A stretch of 64,000 nucleotides of DNA from an uncultured Phascolarctobacterium sp. Lineage in GTDB: Bacteria; Bacillota; Negativicutes; Acidaminococcales; Acidaminococcaceae. Positions within the stretch are counted from its first letter, which is position 1. Every line of letters starts with the position of its first letter. The position numbers and the translations under genes were made by a program. The notes under the pieces are model-generated. The model was given only the letters and a program-made list of their open reading frames with translations. It was not told the origin of the DNA and made no database searches. The DNA lies in contig CAUDEF010000003.1 of NCBI GenBank assembly GCA_958448515.1, forward strand, positions 1 through 64,000. The letters run 5' to 3'. Shown here one piece after another: positions 16,490 through 24,292 of the stretch.

Positions 16490-17767
16490 TTATTTAACAA
16501 TCTCCGGCAGCCAGGTAGCAATTTCCGGGAAAATACACAGCAGTAATATTTCCAGCGCCATTACAGCTCCAAACGGAATGACACCTTTTATAATCTGCGT
16601 CATTTTACTGTCCGGACTGATACCCTGCAGTACAAACAGGTTCATGCCAACCGGAGGAGTAATCAATGCCAGCTCCAGATTAATCAGCATAACTACATTA
16701 AACCAGATTGGGTCAAAACCTATGCTTGTAATTAACGGATACAAAATCGGCAGAGTGATAAAAATAATAGATACAGACTCCAGAATACAACCCAAAAACA
16801 GCAACAAAATATTGATAGCTGCAAATATTACCCACTTGCTGGTCTGCATATCTGCAACAAAACTGGTCAGTGCCTGAGGCGCATTCAGAATTGTTAAAAC
16901 AAAACCAAACAGACTTGCACCAATCATAATAGCAAAGATCATACAGGTAGTTTTAATGGTGTCTTCTAAAATTTCCGGCAAATCTTTAACAGAAAGAGTT
17001 CTGTAGATAAAAAATGTTATTATCAAACTGTATACGGTACCAATACCTGCAGCTTCTGTCGGAGTAAATATACCTGTATAAATACCGCCAACTACAATAA
17101 CAGGCAGCATAAGTCCCCAAAATGATTTCTTTAACGCACTGATTCTTTCATCCCAGGAAGCAGGTTGTTCCAGCGGTAAATCTCTGGAACTGTAAACAAC
17201 AATCATAATAAACATTGCTGTTAAAATCACGCCGGGGAAAACACCGGACATAAACAATTTGCCGATGGACTGGTCAGTAATTGCGCCGTACAAAATCATA
17301 GGAATAGACGGAGGTATCAAAATTCCGAGAGTACCGCCTGCGGCAACTGCACCCAAAACCAGTGATCTGTTATAACCGCGGGAAAGCATTTCCGGAATGG
17401 CAATTGCACCGATTGTTACAGCGCAGGCTACAGATGAACCGGTAATCGCCGCAAAAACAGCACAGGCCATAACTGTAGCAATACCAAGGCCACCGGGAAG
17501 ATGCCTCAGCCATTTATTGGCAAGCTCAAATAAATCATTGCCTACTTTACCAGTAAGCAGAATCTGACTCATTAAAATGTACATAGGTACAGCAGTCAAA
17601 ACAAAATCGTCAAGAGACTTATAACCAATTATAGGCAGCTGAGCCAAAGCTCCGTCTCCGCCCATAAAGAGTATCATTCCCGCAACTCCGGCCATGCCCA
17701 AAGAAAAGGCTACCGGCAATCCTGAAAGCAACAATAATAACAGTAAGATGGTAAATCCGATAATCAT
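16490..17767 (-). CDS. dctM: TRAP transporter large membrane subunit DctM
   Basis: A 425-residue, roughly 12-13-segment membrane subunit that moves substrate with sodium or protons. Family signatures: LLLLLSGLPVAFSLG at the start, SSVACAVTIGAIAIPEM, GGTLGILIPPSIPMILYG, and LELALITPPVGMNLFVLQ. Its start overlaps the dctQ stop by four bases (ATGA). It completes a DctP-DctQ-DctM transporter encoded with an isocitrate-lyase-family enzyme under a T-box. Cargo is a carboxylate by family; which one is not visible. Confidence 0.95.
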   Translation of the reverse strand: MIIGFTILLLLLLLSGLPVAFSLGMAGVAGMILFMGGDGALAQLPIIGYKSLDDFVLTAVPMYILMSQILLTGKVGNDLFELANKWLRHLPGGLGIATVMACAVFAAITGSSVACAVTIGAIAIPEMLSRGYNRSLVLGAVAAGGTLGILIPPSIPMILYGAITDQSIGKLFMSGVFPGVILTAMFIMIVVYSSRDLPLEQPASWDERISALKKSFWGLMLPVIVVGGIYTGIFTPTEAAGIGTVYSLIITFFIYRTLSVKDLPEILEDTIKTTCMIFAIMIGASLFGFVLTILNAPQALTSFVADMQTSKWVIFAAINILLLFLGCILESVSIIFITLPILYPLITSIGFDPIWFNVVMLINLELALITPPVGMNLFVLQGISPDSKMTQIIKGVIPFGAVMALEILLLCIFPEIATWLPEIVK

Positions 17768-18291
17768 TTCTTTTCCTCCTTACTGAAATCATTATTTTTG
17801 ATTTTCACAATATCAACAATGATAGTGCGTATAATATGCAAAAGTAAAACCAGCATACCTAAAGGCATGGCAATCTGCGGTATCCACAGCGGCGTCCCCA
17901 AAGTAGTAGGTGCGCAGTTGTTGATTTCCAGTGAAAACATAGTCATTTTCCATGCTTCCGTCATAAAAATAAAGCTGTAAAATAATCCCACAAAAGATGT
18001 TATCAGCTCAATATAACAATTGGTTTTTGCAGAAAATCTCGATACAAAAATATCTACATGAATATGTTTTTTGCCGGCATAGGTAACACCCATACCCAAA
18101 AATCCAGCTATAATGACACAATAGGTAGATATTTCCATTACCCATTCTGTAGGAGCATTAAAAATGCTGCGGCTGATAACCTCATAAACTATCATAAACC
18201 CTGTAAACAGTATCAAGATGCCTGCAAAAACTCCGGTAGCTTTTGTTAACACTTTTAAAATTTTATCATAAATATTAATAAAGCCTTCCAT
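17764..18291 (-). CDS. dctQ: TRAP transporter small membrane subunit DctQ
   Basis: A 175-residue protein with four hydrophobic segments, the standard form of DctQ. Typical features are NAPTEWVMEISTYCVI, the basic GKKHIHVDIFVSRFS loop and WIPQIAMPLGMLVLLLHI near the end. It pairs with DctM in the inner membrane. It overlaps dctM by four bases and follows dctP by 24 bases in the operon. Confidence 0.92.
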   Translation of the reverse strand: MEGFINIYDKILKVLTKATGVFAGILILFTGFMIVYEVISRSIFNAPTEWVMEISTYCVIIAGFLGMGVTYAGKKHIHVDIFVSRFSAKTNCYIELITSFVGLFYSFIFMTEAWKMTMFSLEINNCAPTTLGTPLWIPQIAMPLGMLVLLLHIIRTIIVDIVKIKNNDFSKEEKK

Positions 18292-18315
18292 AGTTTTCCC
18301 TCACATCATCAGTTA

Positions 18316-19332
18316 TTATTTTGTGCAGATATCAATCAGTTCCTGACCAATTTGACCATTTTCTTTAATGAAGATATCCCATACCGGTTTTGTAGCTTCC
18401 TGCCACAAAGCAATTTCATTTTCAGGAACAACATATACTTTCATGCCTTTTGCTTTCAAATCTTCCAAAGCCTGCAAATCTTCTTTTTTAGCATTAGCAC
18501 GCAAATCATTTCTTACTTCCAGAGCAGCTTCATCCAAAGCTTTTTTCTGAGCAGCATCAAGTTTATCATAAGATTTCTGGTTAATTGCTAAAATAAATTC
18601 CGGAGAAGCGTGGTTGGTAACAGTAAGATATTCATGTACTTCATACATTTTTCTGTCACGCATTGCAGTTGTGCCGGAAGTCTGTCCATCAATGGTTCCG
18701 CGCTGAATGCCCATATAAACTTCACTGGAACCCATAGTAACAGAGGATGCACCCAAAGCTTTAATTGTTTCAGCAGAATATTTGCTGTAGCCTCTTATTT
18801 TAAGTCCGGCAAAATCTTCCGGAGTTTTTACTTCATGTTTATTATTGGCAAACTGAACGAAGCCATAATCTGCCCAGATAAGAGGTTTTACACCCTTTTT
18901 CTCAAGTTCAGCGCCAAGTTTTTCGCCAAGACCGCCATCAATAGCCTGATCTACTTTTTCATAGCTTGGAAAAAGGAACGGTACGTCAAAAACATCCATA
19001 GCAGGAATAATACTTGCCCATCTGCCTACTGTATTAAGACCCATATCAATACCGCCGGACATAACAGCGTCATTCATGTTTTTGTCATTGTAAAGCTGGC
19101 CAGCAGGATAAATTGTAATTGCAACACTGCCATTAGTTTTTTCAGCAGTTTTCTGTTTCAGGTTTTCCATGGCTTTTACAAGAGGATGGCTGGTAGGCAA
19201 GGCAGTAGCCATTTTAAGTTCTACTTTTCCGCCAGCTTTTTTATCGCTGTCACCGCTTCCTCCGCAGCCTGCAACCAGAGTAAATGCAGCAATCAATGCT
19301 GCCGCCGCAAATTTTTTAGTCCATTTCATCAT
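18316..19332 (-). CDS. dctP: TRAP substrate-binding lipoprotein DctP
   Basis: A 338-residue extracytoplasmic solute receptor. The signal peptide ends in the lipobox LVAGC, so it is lipid-anchored, not freely periplasmic. The fold shows ATALPTSHPLVKAMENLK, then DFAGLKIRGYSKYSAETIKA with the conserved Arg (about residue 165) that binds the substrate carboxylate, and GIQRGTIDGQTSG. Two adjacent ATGs (19332, 19329) follow AAGGAG. It lies 25 bases after the lyase-family gene. DctP proteins bind C4-dicarboxylates, 2-oxo acids or sugar acids; the exact ligand is not readable. Confidence 0.93.
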   Translation of the reverse strand: MMKWTKKFAAAALIAAFTLVAGCGGSGDSDKKAGGKVELKMATALPTSHPLVKAMENLKQKTAEKTNGSVAITIYPAGQLYNDKNMNDAVMSGGIDMGLNTVGRWASIIPAMDVFDVPFLFPSYEKVDQAIDGGLGEKLGAELEKKGVKPLIWADYGFVQFANNKHEVKTPEDFAGLKIRGYSKYSAETIKALGASSVTMGSSEVYMGIQRGTIDGQTSGTTAMRDRKMYEVHEYLTVTNHASPEFILAINQKSYDKLDAAQKKALDEAALEVRNDLRANAKKEDLQALEDLKAKGMKVYVVPENEIALWQEATKPVWDIFIKENGQIGQELIDICTK

Positions 19333-19357
19333 AAACCACTCCTTGAATTAAGATTAT

Positions 19358-20224
19358 TTATTTATATTTTTTATCAAGCTCATTATATTTGTCCAAGCCA
19401 ATAAAACTGTTAAACTCTGTAAAGCTCATCATCTTACTTTCTGCATCTTTGGTACTGCCAGTTGTGTATAAAGTATGCATTACTTCACCAAAAGCTTTAG
19501 CTACGGTATAAACTGAAGAGCAGGGCCAAAATACAATTTTAAAGCCCATATTTTCCAAATCTTTAGATGTAAGCGAAGGCGTTTTTCCTCCTTCAATCAT
19601 ATTGGCAATTAAGATTGTATCCGGAAAGGACTTGCATATTTTTTCCATTTCCGCTTCATTTTGCGGAGCTTCAATAAACAAAGCATCAGCACCGCTGTCT
19701 AGATAAAGTTTGCCTCTTTCTATGGCATCGTCCAAACCATGTACGGCACGAGCATCAGTACGCGCTATCAGCAAGGTATCCTTATCCTGTCTGGCATCAG
19801 CCGCAGCTCTGATTTTTGCTGCGTGCTCAACTTTATCAATAACCTGCTTTCCGGACATATGTCCGCATCTCTTGGGCCATAACTGATCTTCAAACAGGAT
19901 TGCAGCAGCTCCTGCATTTTCATATTCTCTCATAGTACGCATTACGCTCAGACTGTTGCCATACCCTGTATCTCCGTCTGCAAAAACCGGAACACTTACT
20001 GCTCTTGTAATACATCTCAGAGCATCTGCCATTTCCATCATCGAAAGGTAACCTACATCAGGTTCTCCAAGCCGGCTTGCAGCAACACCATATCCACCCA
20101 TTACAACGCCCTGAAAACCTGTGTTTTCAGCAATTTTAGCAGTCAGTGCATCATAAACTCCCGGCAGAACTAAAATTTCTTTTTCAGCTAATCTTTCTCG
20201 TAGTCTTTTCCTGCTACTTTGCAT
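19358..20224 (-). CDS. Isocitrate lyase / PEP mutase family enzyme
   Basis: A 288-residue (beta/alpha)8 enzyme. Motifs: LVLPGVYDALTAKIAE, FADGDTGYGN (Mg2+ site), and the active-site loop PKRCGH whose Cys marks lyases that cleave 2-methylisocitrate or 2-alkylmalates rather than PEP mutases. Family reactions split a carbon-carbon bond to give a 2-oxo acid plus a second acid. The start at 20224 has GGGGGAG 10 bases upstream; a nearby ATG in another frame is closed by a stop. It is the first gene after a T-box and leads the TRAP genes. No prpC or prpD is present, so methylcitrate-cycle lyase (prpB) is not supported. The true substrate is unknown. Confidence 0.88.
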   Translation of the reverse strand: MQSSRKRLRERLAEKEILVLPGVYDALTAKIAENTGFQGVVMGGYGVAASRLGEPDVGYLSMMEMADALRCITRAVSVPVFADGDTGYGNSLSVMRTMREYENAGAAAILFEDQLWPKRCGHMSGKQVIDKVEHAAKIRAAADARQDKDTLLIARTDARAVHGLDDAIERGKLYLDSGADALFIEAPQNEAEMEKICKSFPDTILIANMIEGGKTPSLTSKDLENMGFKIVFWPCSSVYTVAKAFGEVMHTLYTTGSTKDAESKMMSFTEFNSFIGLDKYNELDKKYK

Positions 20225-20244
20225 TTTTTCATAACTCCCCCTGT

Positions 20245-20493
20245 AAAATAAAAAGCCCCTATCGGCAAAACCGATAGGGGCGTAATACGCGGTACCACCC
20301 TATATTATACTCTGATACTTTAACGCAGCACACGCTTTTTCCTACTGCAATTTCAGAAAAAGAGCTCATGGGCGAGAAAAACACAACCAATCTTTTAGCT
20401 CACACCAGCCGCTAAATCTCTGCAACATGCTTGTATTTTATTCCCATTCATCACAATAACTATTTACACTTTTACTAAACTTCTTGCGAAATT
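20245..20493 (-). ncRNA. T-box leader of the lyase-TRAP operon
   Basis: A second T-box. Its AGGGTGGTACCGCG lies at 20288-20301 (minus). The terminator GCCCCTATCGG/CCGATAGGGGC (20255-20281) ends in TTTTTATTTT. Stem I has GCAGAGATTTAGCGGCTGGTG. The basal helix AUGGG (20447-20443) with CCCAU (20372-20368) places CUC followed by G at 20376-20374 in the specifier position, which reads leucine. UUC (Phe) two bases earlier is the alternative. T-boxes normally control amino-acid synthesis, uptake or tRNA charging, so the lyase and transporter are probably tied to one of these. Confidence 0.93.
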
Positions 20494-20499
20494 AAGCAA

Positions 20500-20528
20500 A
20501 GTATAACAATCTATTGGTGTACTGTCAA
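20500..20528 (-). promoter_or_regulatory. Promoter of the T-box/lyase/TRAP operon
   Basis: On the minus strand TTGACA (20523-20528), 17 bases, then TATACT (20500-20505). Transcription would begin near 20493 and cover the whole T-box. The remaining gap to 20618 is plain AT-rich DNA with a TTAATTAATTAATTA run. Confidence 0.85.
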
Positions 20529-20618
20529 TATTTTTTGTATCTTTATTTAAGTTAATTAATTAATTATTAAATTTTGTACTATATTTTACATTATTTTCGG
20601 ATATTTTAAGAGACATTG

Positions 20619-22226
20619 TTAAATATCACTTAATAAATCATCCATATACTTACGCAATTTATCCAGTTTCTTGCGAATATTATTTACTTTAGTTCCATCT
20701 CTGGCAATAATCTGCTCAATCTTGGTTCTATGCAGCAAATAATCTCTTTCCATCTGGCGCAGATATTCTCTCATTTCCAGTGCAGCAGTATCAACAGTTA
20801 CCAGAGCAGACGCTTCTACTTTCCACTCGGTACCATTAATTTCCACACAATCTCCGAACTGAGGAATATAAGCTGCAGTACCCAGTCTGCGCTGCAATTC
20901 ATCAGCAAAATTACTTGCAGCATCAAACTCACCATGAGTTACAAAAAAAGCTTTCGGCATACATTTCATTTTGCCAAACCAGGTAATAAGCTGCTCCTTG
21001 TCAGCATGGGCAGAAAATCCCTTCATATTGTAAATTTTGGCATTTACGCGAATATCTTCGCCCATGATTTTGACCTGTTTTGCACCTTCAACAATACGCC
21101 TGCCCAAAGTTCCTTCAGCAAGATATCCTGCAAAAACAATACTGCTGTCACTGCGCCACAAATTATGTTTTAAATGGTGCAGTATACGTCCCGCATCAGC
21201 CATGCCGCTGGCAGAAATAATAACTTTGCTTCCATCCATATCATTAATACTTCTGGATTCTTCTGCTGTAGCTGTAAAACGTAAGTTTTTCATATCTACC
21301 AGCCGTCTGCCCTGCATTTCATATAAAGCTCTTGCTTCTTCATCATATTCTTCAGGGTTAGTAAGCGTAATCTGGGTTGCCTTATTAGCCATCGGGCTGT
21401 CTACAATAATAGGAATATCCGGTATTTTACCTTCTGAGCGCAGCTTCTGGAAATAATACAGCAAAACCTGAGTTCTGCCTACTGCAAAAGCAGGAATAAT
21501 AACATTTCCGCCGCGTTTGCAGGTTTCATTAATTATCTCGGCAAGCTCTCCCTCTTTATCGTATTCTTTATGAACACGATTGCCATAAGTAGATTCTGTA
21601 ACAATAAAATCAGCTCCGGATATATTTTCCGGGTCTTCAATAATCGGCTGATCAGGCTGTCCGATATCACCGGTAAATACCAGTTTAGTATCCTTGCCAT
21701 TTTCATGGACATACATCTCAATAATCGCCGACCCAAGAATATGTCCTGCAACTCTGTATTTAACTTTAATATTAGGTACTATATTAACCAAAGTATCAAA
21801 ATCATGTATTCTGAATAATTTTAAAGCCTGATAAGCATCATCTACAGTAAAAAGCGGTTCTACAAACTTTTTGCCGGCACGTAAGCCTTTTCTGTTGGCA
21901 AATTCAGCATCACCCTCCTGAATATGCGCACTGTCAGGCAGCAAGATTGAACAAAGCTCCTGCGTCGACTTAGTACAATGAATAGAGCCGCGAAATCCCT
22001 GCTTCACCAATTTAGGCAGCAAACCGCTGTGATCTACATGAGCATGAGTTAAAACTACAGCATCAATCTCTGCCGGATTGAATACAAACTCCTTTTCATT
22101 AAAAGCAGTAATAAGCTTTGATCCCTGGAACATACCACAATCAACTAAAATTTTGCTTCCTTCTGTTTCCAAAAGATAGCAGGAACCGGTAACCATACGC
22201 GCAGCACCCAAAAATGTTATTTTCAT
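20619..22226 (-). CDS. MBL-fold / beta-CASP ribonuclease-like protein
   Basis: A 535-residue metallo-beta-lactamase with a beta-CASP insert, the fold of CPSF-73-like RNA nucleases. Metal motif HAHVDH is at residues 61-66. Further motifs are AGHILGSA, VFTGDIGQPDQPI, the beta-CASP start TESTYGNRVH, and the C-terminal GFSAHADKEQL and THGE. About 70 residues after the fold (from VTVDTAALEM) look like a basic coiled coil that may bind RNA. It is not RNase J, which is longer and differently built. RNA cleavage is inferred from the family. A long inverted repeat lies in its leader. Confidence 0.85.
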   Translation of the reverse strand: MKITFLGAARMVTGSCYLLETEGSKILVDCGMFQGSKLITAFNEKEFVFNPAEIDAVVLTHAHVDHSGLLPKLVKQGFRGSIHCTKSTQELCSILLPDSAHIQEGDAEFANRKGLRAGKKFVEPLFTVDDAYQALKLFRIHDFDTLVNIVPNIKVKYRVAGHILGSAIIEMYVHENGKDTKLVFTGDIGQPDQPIIEDPENISGADFIVTESTYGNRVHKEYDKEGELAEIINETCKRGGNVIIPAFAVGRTQVLLYYFQKLRSEGKIPDIPIIVDSPMANKATQITLTNPEEYDEEARALYEMQGRRLVDMKNLRFTATAEESRSINDMDGSKVIISASGMADAGRILHHLKHNLWRSDSSIVFAGYLAEGTLGRRIVEGAKQVKIMGEDIRVNAKIYNMKGFSAHADKEQLITWFGKMKCMPKAFFVTHGEFDAASNFADELQRRLGTAAYIPQFGDCVEINGTEWKVEASALVTVDTAALEMREYLRQMERDYLLHRTKIEQIIARDGTKVNNIRKKLDKLRKYMDDLLSDI

Positions 22227-22237
22227 GGTAAAACCCC

Positions 22238-22320
22238 CAGACTTTTCAGAATTAAATATCTACACAAAATATGATAATATATTCGCTGCTTGACACTTAT
22301 TTACCTGCCTGAAAAGTCTG
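22238..22320. repeat. 12-bp inverted repeat flanking the beta-CASP gene leader
   Basis: CAGACTTTTCAG (22238-22249) and CTGAAAAGTCTG (22309-22320) are exact complements with 59 bases between. The near arm ends 12 bases before the ATG and adjoins the GGGGG ribosome site. In RNA it would form a long-range stem; in DNA it could be a paired operator. It also lies just before the recQ stop on the right. Confidence 0.7.
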
Positions 22321-22332
22321 TTTACATAATTG

Positions 22333-23583
22333 TTACAAACCCAAAAACTTACGCCAGGATGCTGTTTTAAGCTGAGTGCAATTACCGCAGTTTCCACAAT
22401 CATGAGTAAGTTTTTCACCAAAATATCGCAATAAATATTTTCTCAGGCATTCAGAAGTATGGCAGTAATTAATCATTTTATCCAGCAACTTCATTTCCCT
22501 GTCTTTCCACTGCAAATCTTCCTGATCATGACCTATCAGATAAGTATTAACCGCAACATCACTTTTATCATATAAAAGCAGGCATTCTGACGGCAGTCCA
22601 TCACGCCCTGCCCTGCCAGCTTCCTGATAATAACTTTCAATATCCTTTGGCATATTATAATGAACAACATACCTTACATTTGCCTTATCTATTCCCATCC
22701 CGAAAGCATTTGTTGCCACAATAATTTTTATCTGCTCATTAACAAAGCAATTCTGATTAAACTGGCGCTCTTCATTTGTAAGTCCTGCGTGATAACGCAA
22801 GGCAAGATAACCATTCTTAACCAATAGCTGCGTAACCTGCTCTACTTTATTTCTGGTTGCACAGTAAACAATACCTGTTTTTTCCTTATGCTTTTCCAAA
22901 AAGCTCAATAAATCCCTGTCTTTATCAAAAGACCGTTTTACCTGAAAACAAAGGTTAGGCCTGTCAAAGCCTGTAACAATAACTTTAGCATTTTCAATAT
23001 GCAGCTTACTTAAAATATCCTTGCGTACTTCTTCTGTTGCTGTAGCAGTAAAAGCTGCAATCAGAGGTTTCTTTGGCAAATTATCAATAAATTGAGGAAT
23101 ATTAAAATAGTCTTTGCGAAAACTGTGACCCCACTGAGATACACAATGAGCTTCATCTACTGCAACCATGGTAATATTGGCTCTTTTGGCAAAACTTATA
23201 AATTGTGTATTGGCAAGTCTTTCAGGAGCAACATACAAGAACTTGCATCTGCCGTTTAATGTATCATAAAGAATTTTTCCATAAGCATTGCCTGTTAAAC
23301 TGCTGTCCAGATAAGCTGCCGGAATATTTCTTTTGCACAAAGCTTCAGCCTGATCTTTCATTAACGAAATCAGTGGTGAAATAACTAATGTTACTCCCTG
23401 CATAAGCAACGACGGCAGCTGAAAACAAATACTTTTGCCTGCGCCTGTAGGCAGCACTGCCAGAACAGGACGCTGATGCATAATTTCTGTAATAATCTCC
23501 TGCTGGCCTGTTCTGAAACTGTCATACCCAAAGTATTTTTGCAGACTATTTTTTAAAATCTCATTATCATCATTAATACTCAT
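22333..23583 (-). CDS. Short RecQ-type ATP-dependent DNA helicase
   Basis: A 416-residue RecQ-family 3'-5' helicase. Motifs: the Q-motif region FRTGQQEII, PTGAGKS (Walker A), VDEAHCVSQWGHSFRKDYF (Walker B and aromatic loop), ATNAFGMGIDKANVRYV, and YQEAGRAGRDG. A zinc-binding set (CHTSECLR, then CGNCGNC) follows. The protein stops about 15 residues after it, with no winged-helix (RQC) or HRDC domain. That is shorter than typical RecQ and nearer to Bacillus RecS. The reading frame ends cleanly, so it looks natural rather than broken. Confidence 0.9.
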   Translation of the reverse strand: MSINDDNEILKNSLQKYFGYDSFRTGQQEIITEIMHQRPVLAVLPTGAGKSICFQLPSLLMQGVTLVISPLISLMKDQAEALCKRNIPAAYLDSSLTGNAYGKILYDTLNGRCKFLYVAPERLANTQFISFAKRANITMVAVDEAHCVSQWGHSFRKDYFNIPQFIDNLPKKPLIAAFTATATEEVRKDILSKLHIENAKVIVTGFDRPNLCFQVKRSFDKDRDLLSFLEKHKEKTGIVYCATRNKVEQVTQLLVKNGYLALRYHAGLTNEERQFNQNCFVNEQIKIIVATNAFGMGIDKANVRYVVHYNMPKDIESYYQEAGRAGRDGLPSECLLLYDKSDVAVNTYLIGHDQEDLQWKDREMKLLDKMINYCHTSECLRKYLLRYFGEKLTHDCGNCGNCTQLKTASWRKFLGL

Positions 23584-23623
23584 GAAAAGATTTATCCTTT
23601 CCTTTACAAACTTCGCCTGAACA

Positions 23624-23658
23624 AATAAAATCGGCTACTTAAAGCAGCCGATTTTATT
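23624..23658 (-). terminator. Terminator after nth
   Basis: AATAAAATCGGCT (23624-23636) pairs with AGCCGATTTTATT (23646-23658). The stem includes the nth stop codon. It ends the ACT-UPF0210-nth transcript. Confidence 0.88.
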
Positions 23659-24292
23659 ATAAACATTTTTCTTTATATGGACAGTCATTAACGACAACAC
23701 ACTCAGCGCATAACGGCTTACGTGCCTTGCAGATTTTTCTTCCGTGCCAGATGAACCAGTGATGAGCGTCACTCCATTTTTCCATGGGAATAACTTTTTG
23801 AAGCTCTTTTTCTGTTGCCAGAGGATCAGCGCCTTTTGCCAAACCTAATCTGTGTGACACCCTGAATACATGGGTATCAACTGCAATAGCCGGAACATTA
23901 AAAATAATACTGACAATTACATTAGCAGTCTTTTTGCCAACACCCGGCAATTTCATAAGATCAGTAATATTATCAGGCACCTGGCTTGCAAAATCTTCTA
24001 CAAGCATTTTACATGTTGCCAGAATATTTTTTGCTTTAGCATGAAATAATCCGCAATCTCTTATCAGATGCTCCATTTCCTCCTGCGTAAGAGCTCCCAT
24101 TTTTTCTGGAGTATTATACTCAGGAAAAATTCTTGCTGTTATTTTATTTACTCTTTCATCAGTACATTGTGCTGATAAAATTACAGCAATTAAAAGCTCA
24201 AAAGGACTGTTGTAGTTCAAGGCAGTTTTTGTATCTTTATAAGTTGCTTCAAGTAAAGCTAAAATCGATTCACGTTTACTTTTTCTCAACAT
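23657..24292 (-). CDS. nth: Endonuclease III (DNA glycosylase/AP lyase)
   Basis: A 211-residue base-excision repair enzyme for oxidised pyrimidines. The helix-hairpin-helix is LPGVGKKTANVIVS; the catalytic Lys lies within it and the catalytic Asp is in VDTHVFRVSHRLG. The C-terminal 4Fe-4S ligands show the exact spacing C-x6-C-x2-C-x5-C. Length is standard. Its ATG overlaps the stop of the UPF0210 gene by one base (TAATG), so it is translationally coupled to that gene. Confidence 0.96.
   Translation of the reverse strand: MLRKSKRESILALLEATYKDTKTALNYNSPFELLIAVILSAQCTDERVNKITARIFPEYNTPEKMGALTQEEMEHLIRDCGLFHAKAKNILATCKMLVEDFASQVPDNITDLMKLPGVGKKTANVIVSIIFNVPAIAVDTHVFRVSHRLGLAKGADPLATEKELQKVIPMEKWSDAHHWFIWHGRKICKARKPLCAECVVVNDCPYKEKCL

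Noticed and set aside
19358..20224. Assignment of the lyase-family gene as prpB (methylisocitrate lyase)
   Set aside because: The active-site Cys loop fits, but there is no prpC or prpD and the gene is T-box controlled with a TRAP transporter, so the specific name is not supported.
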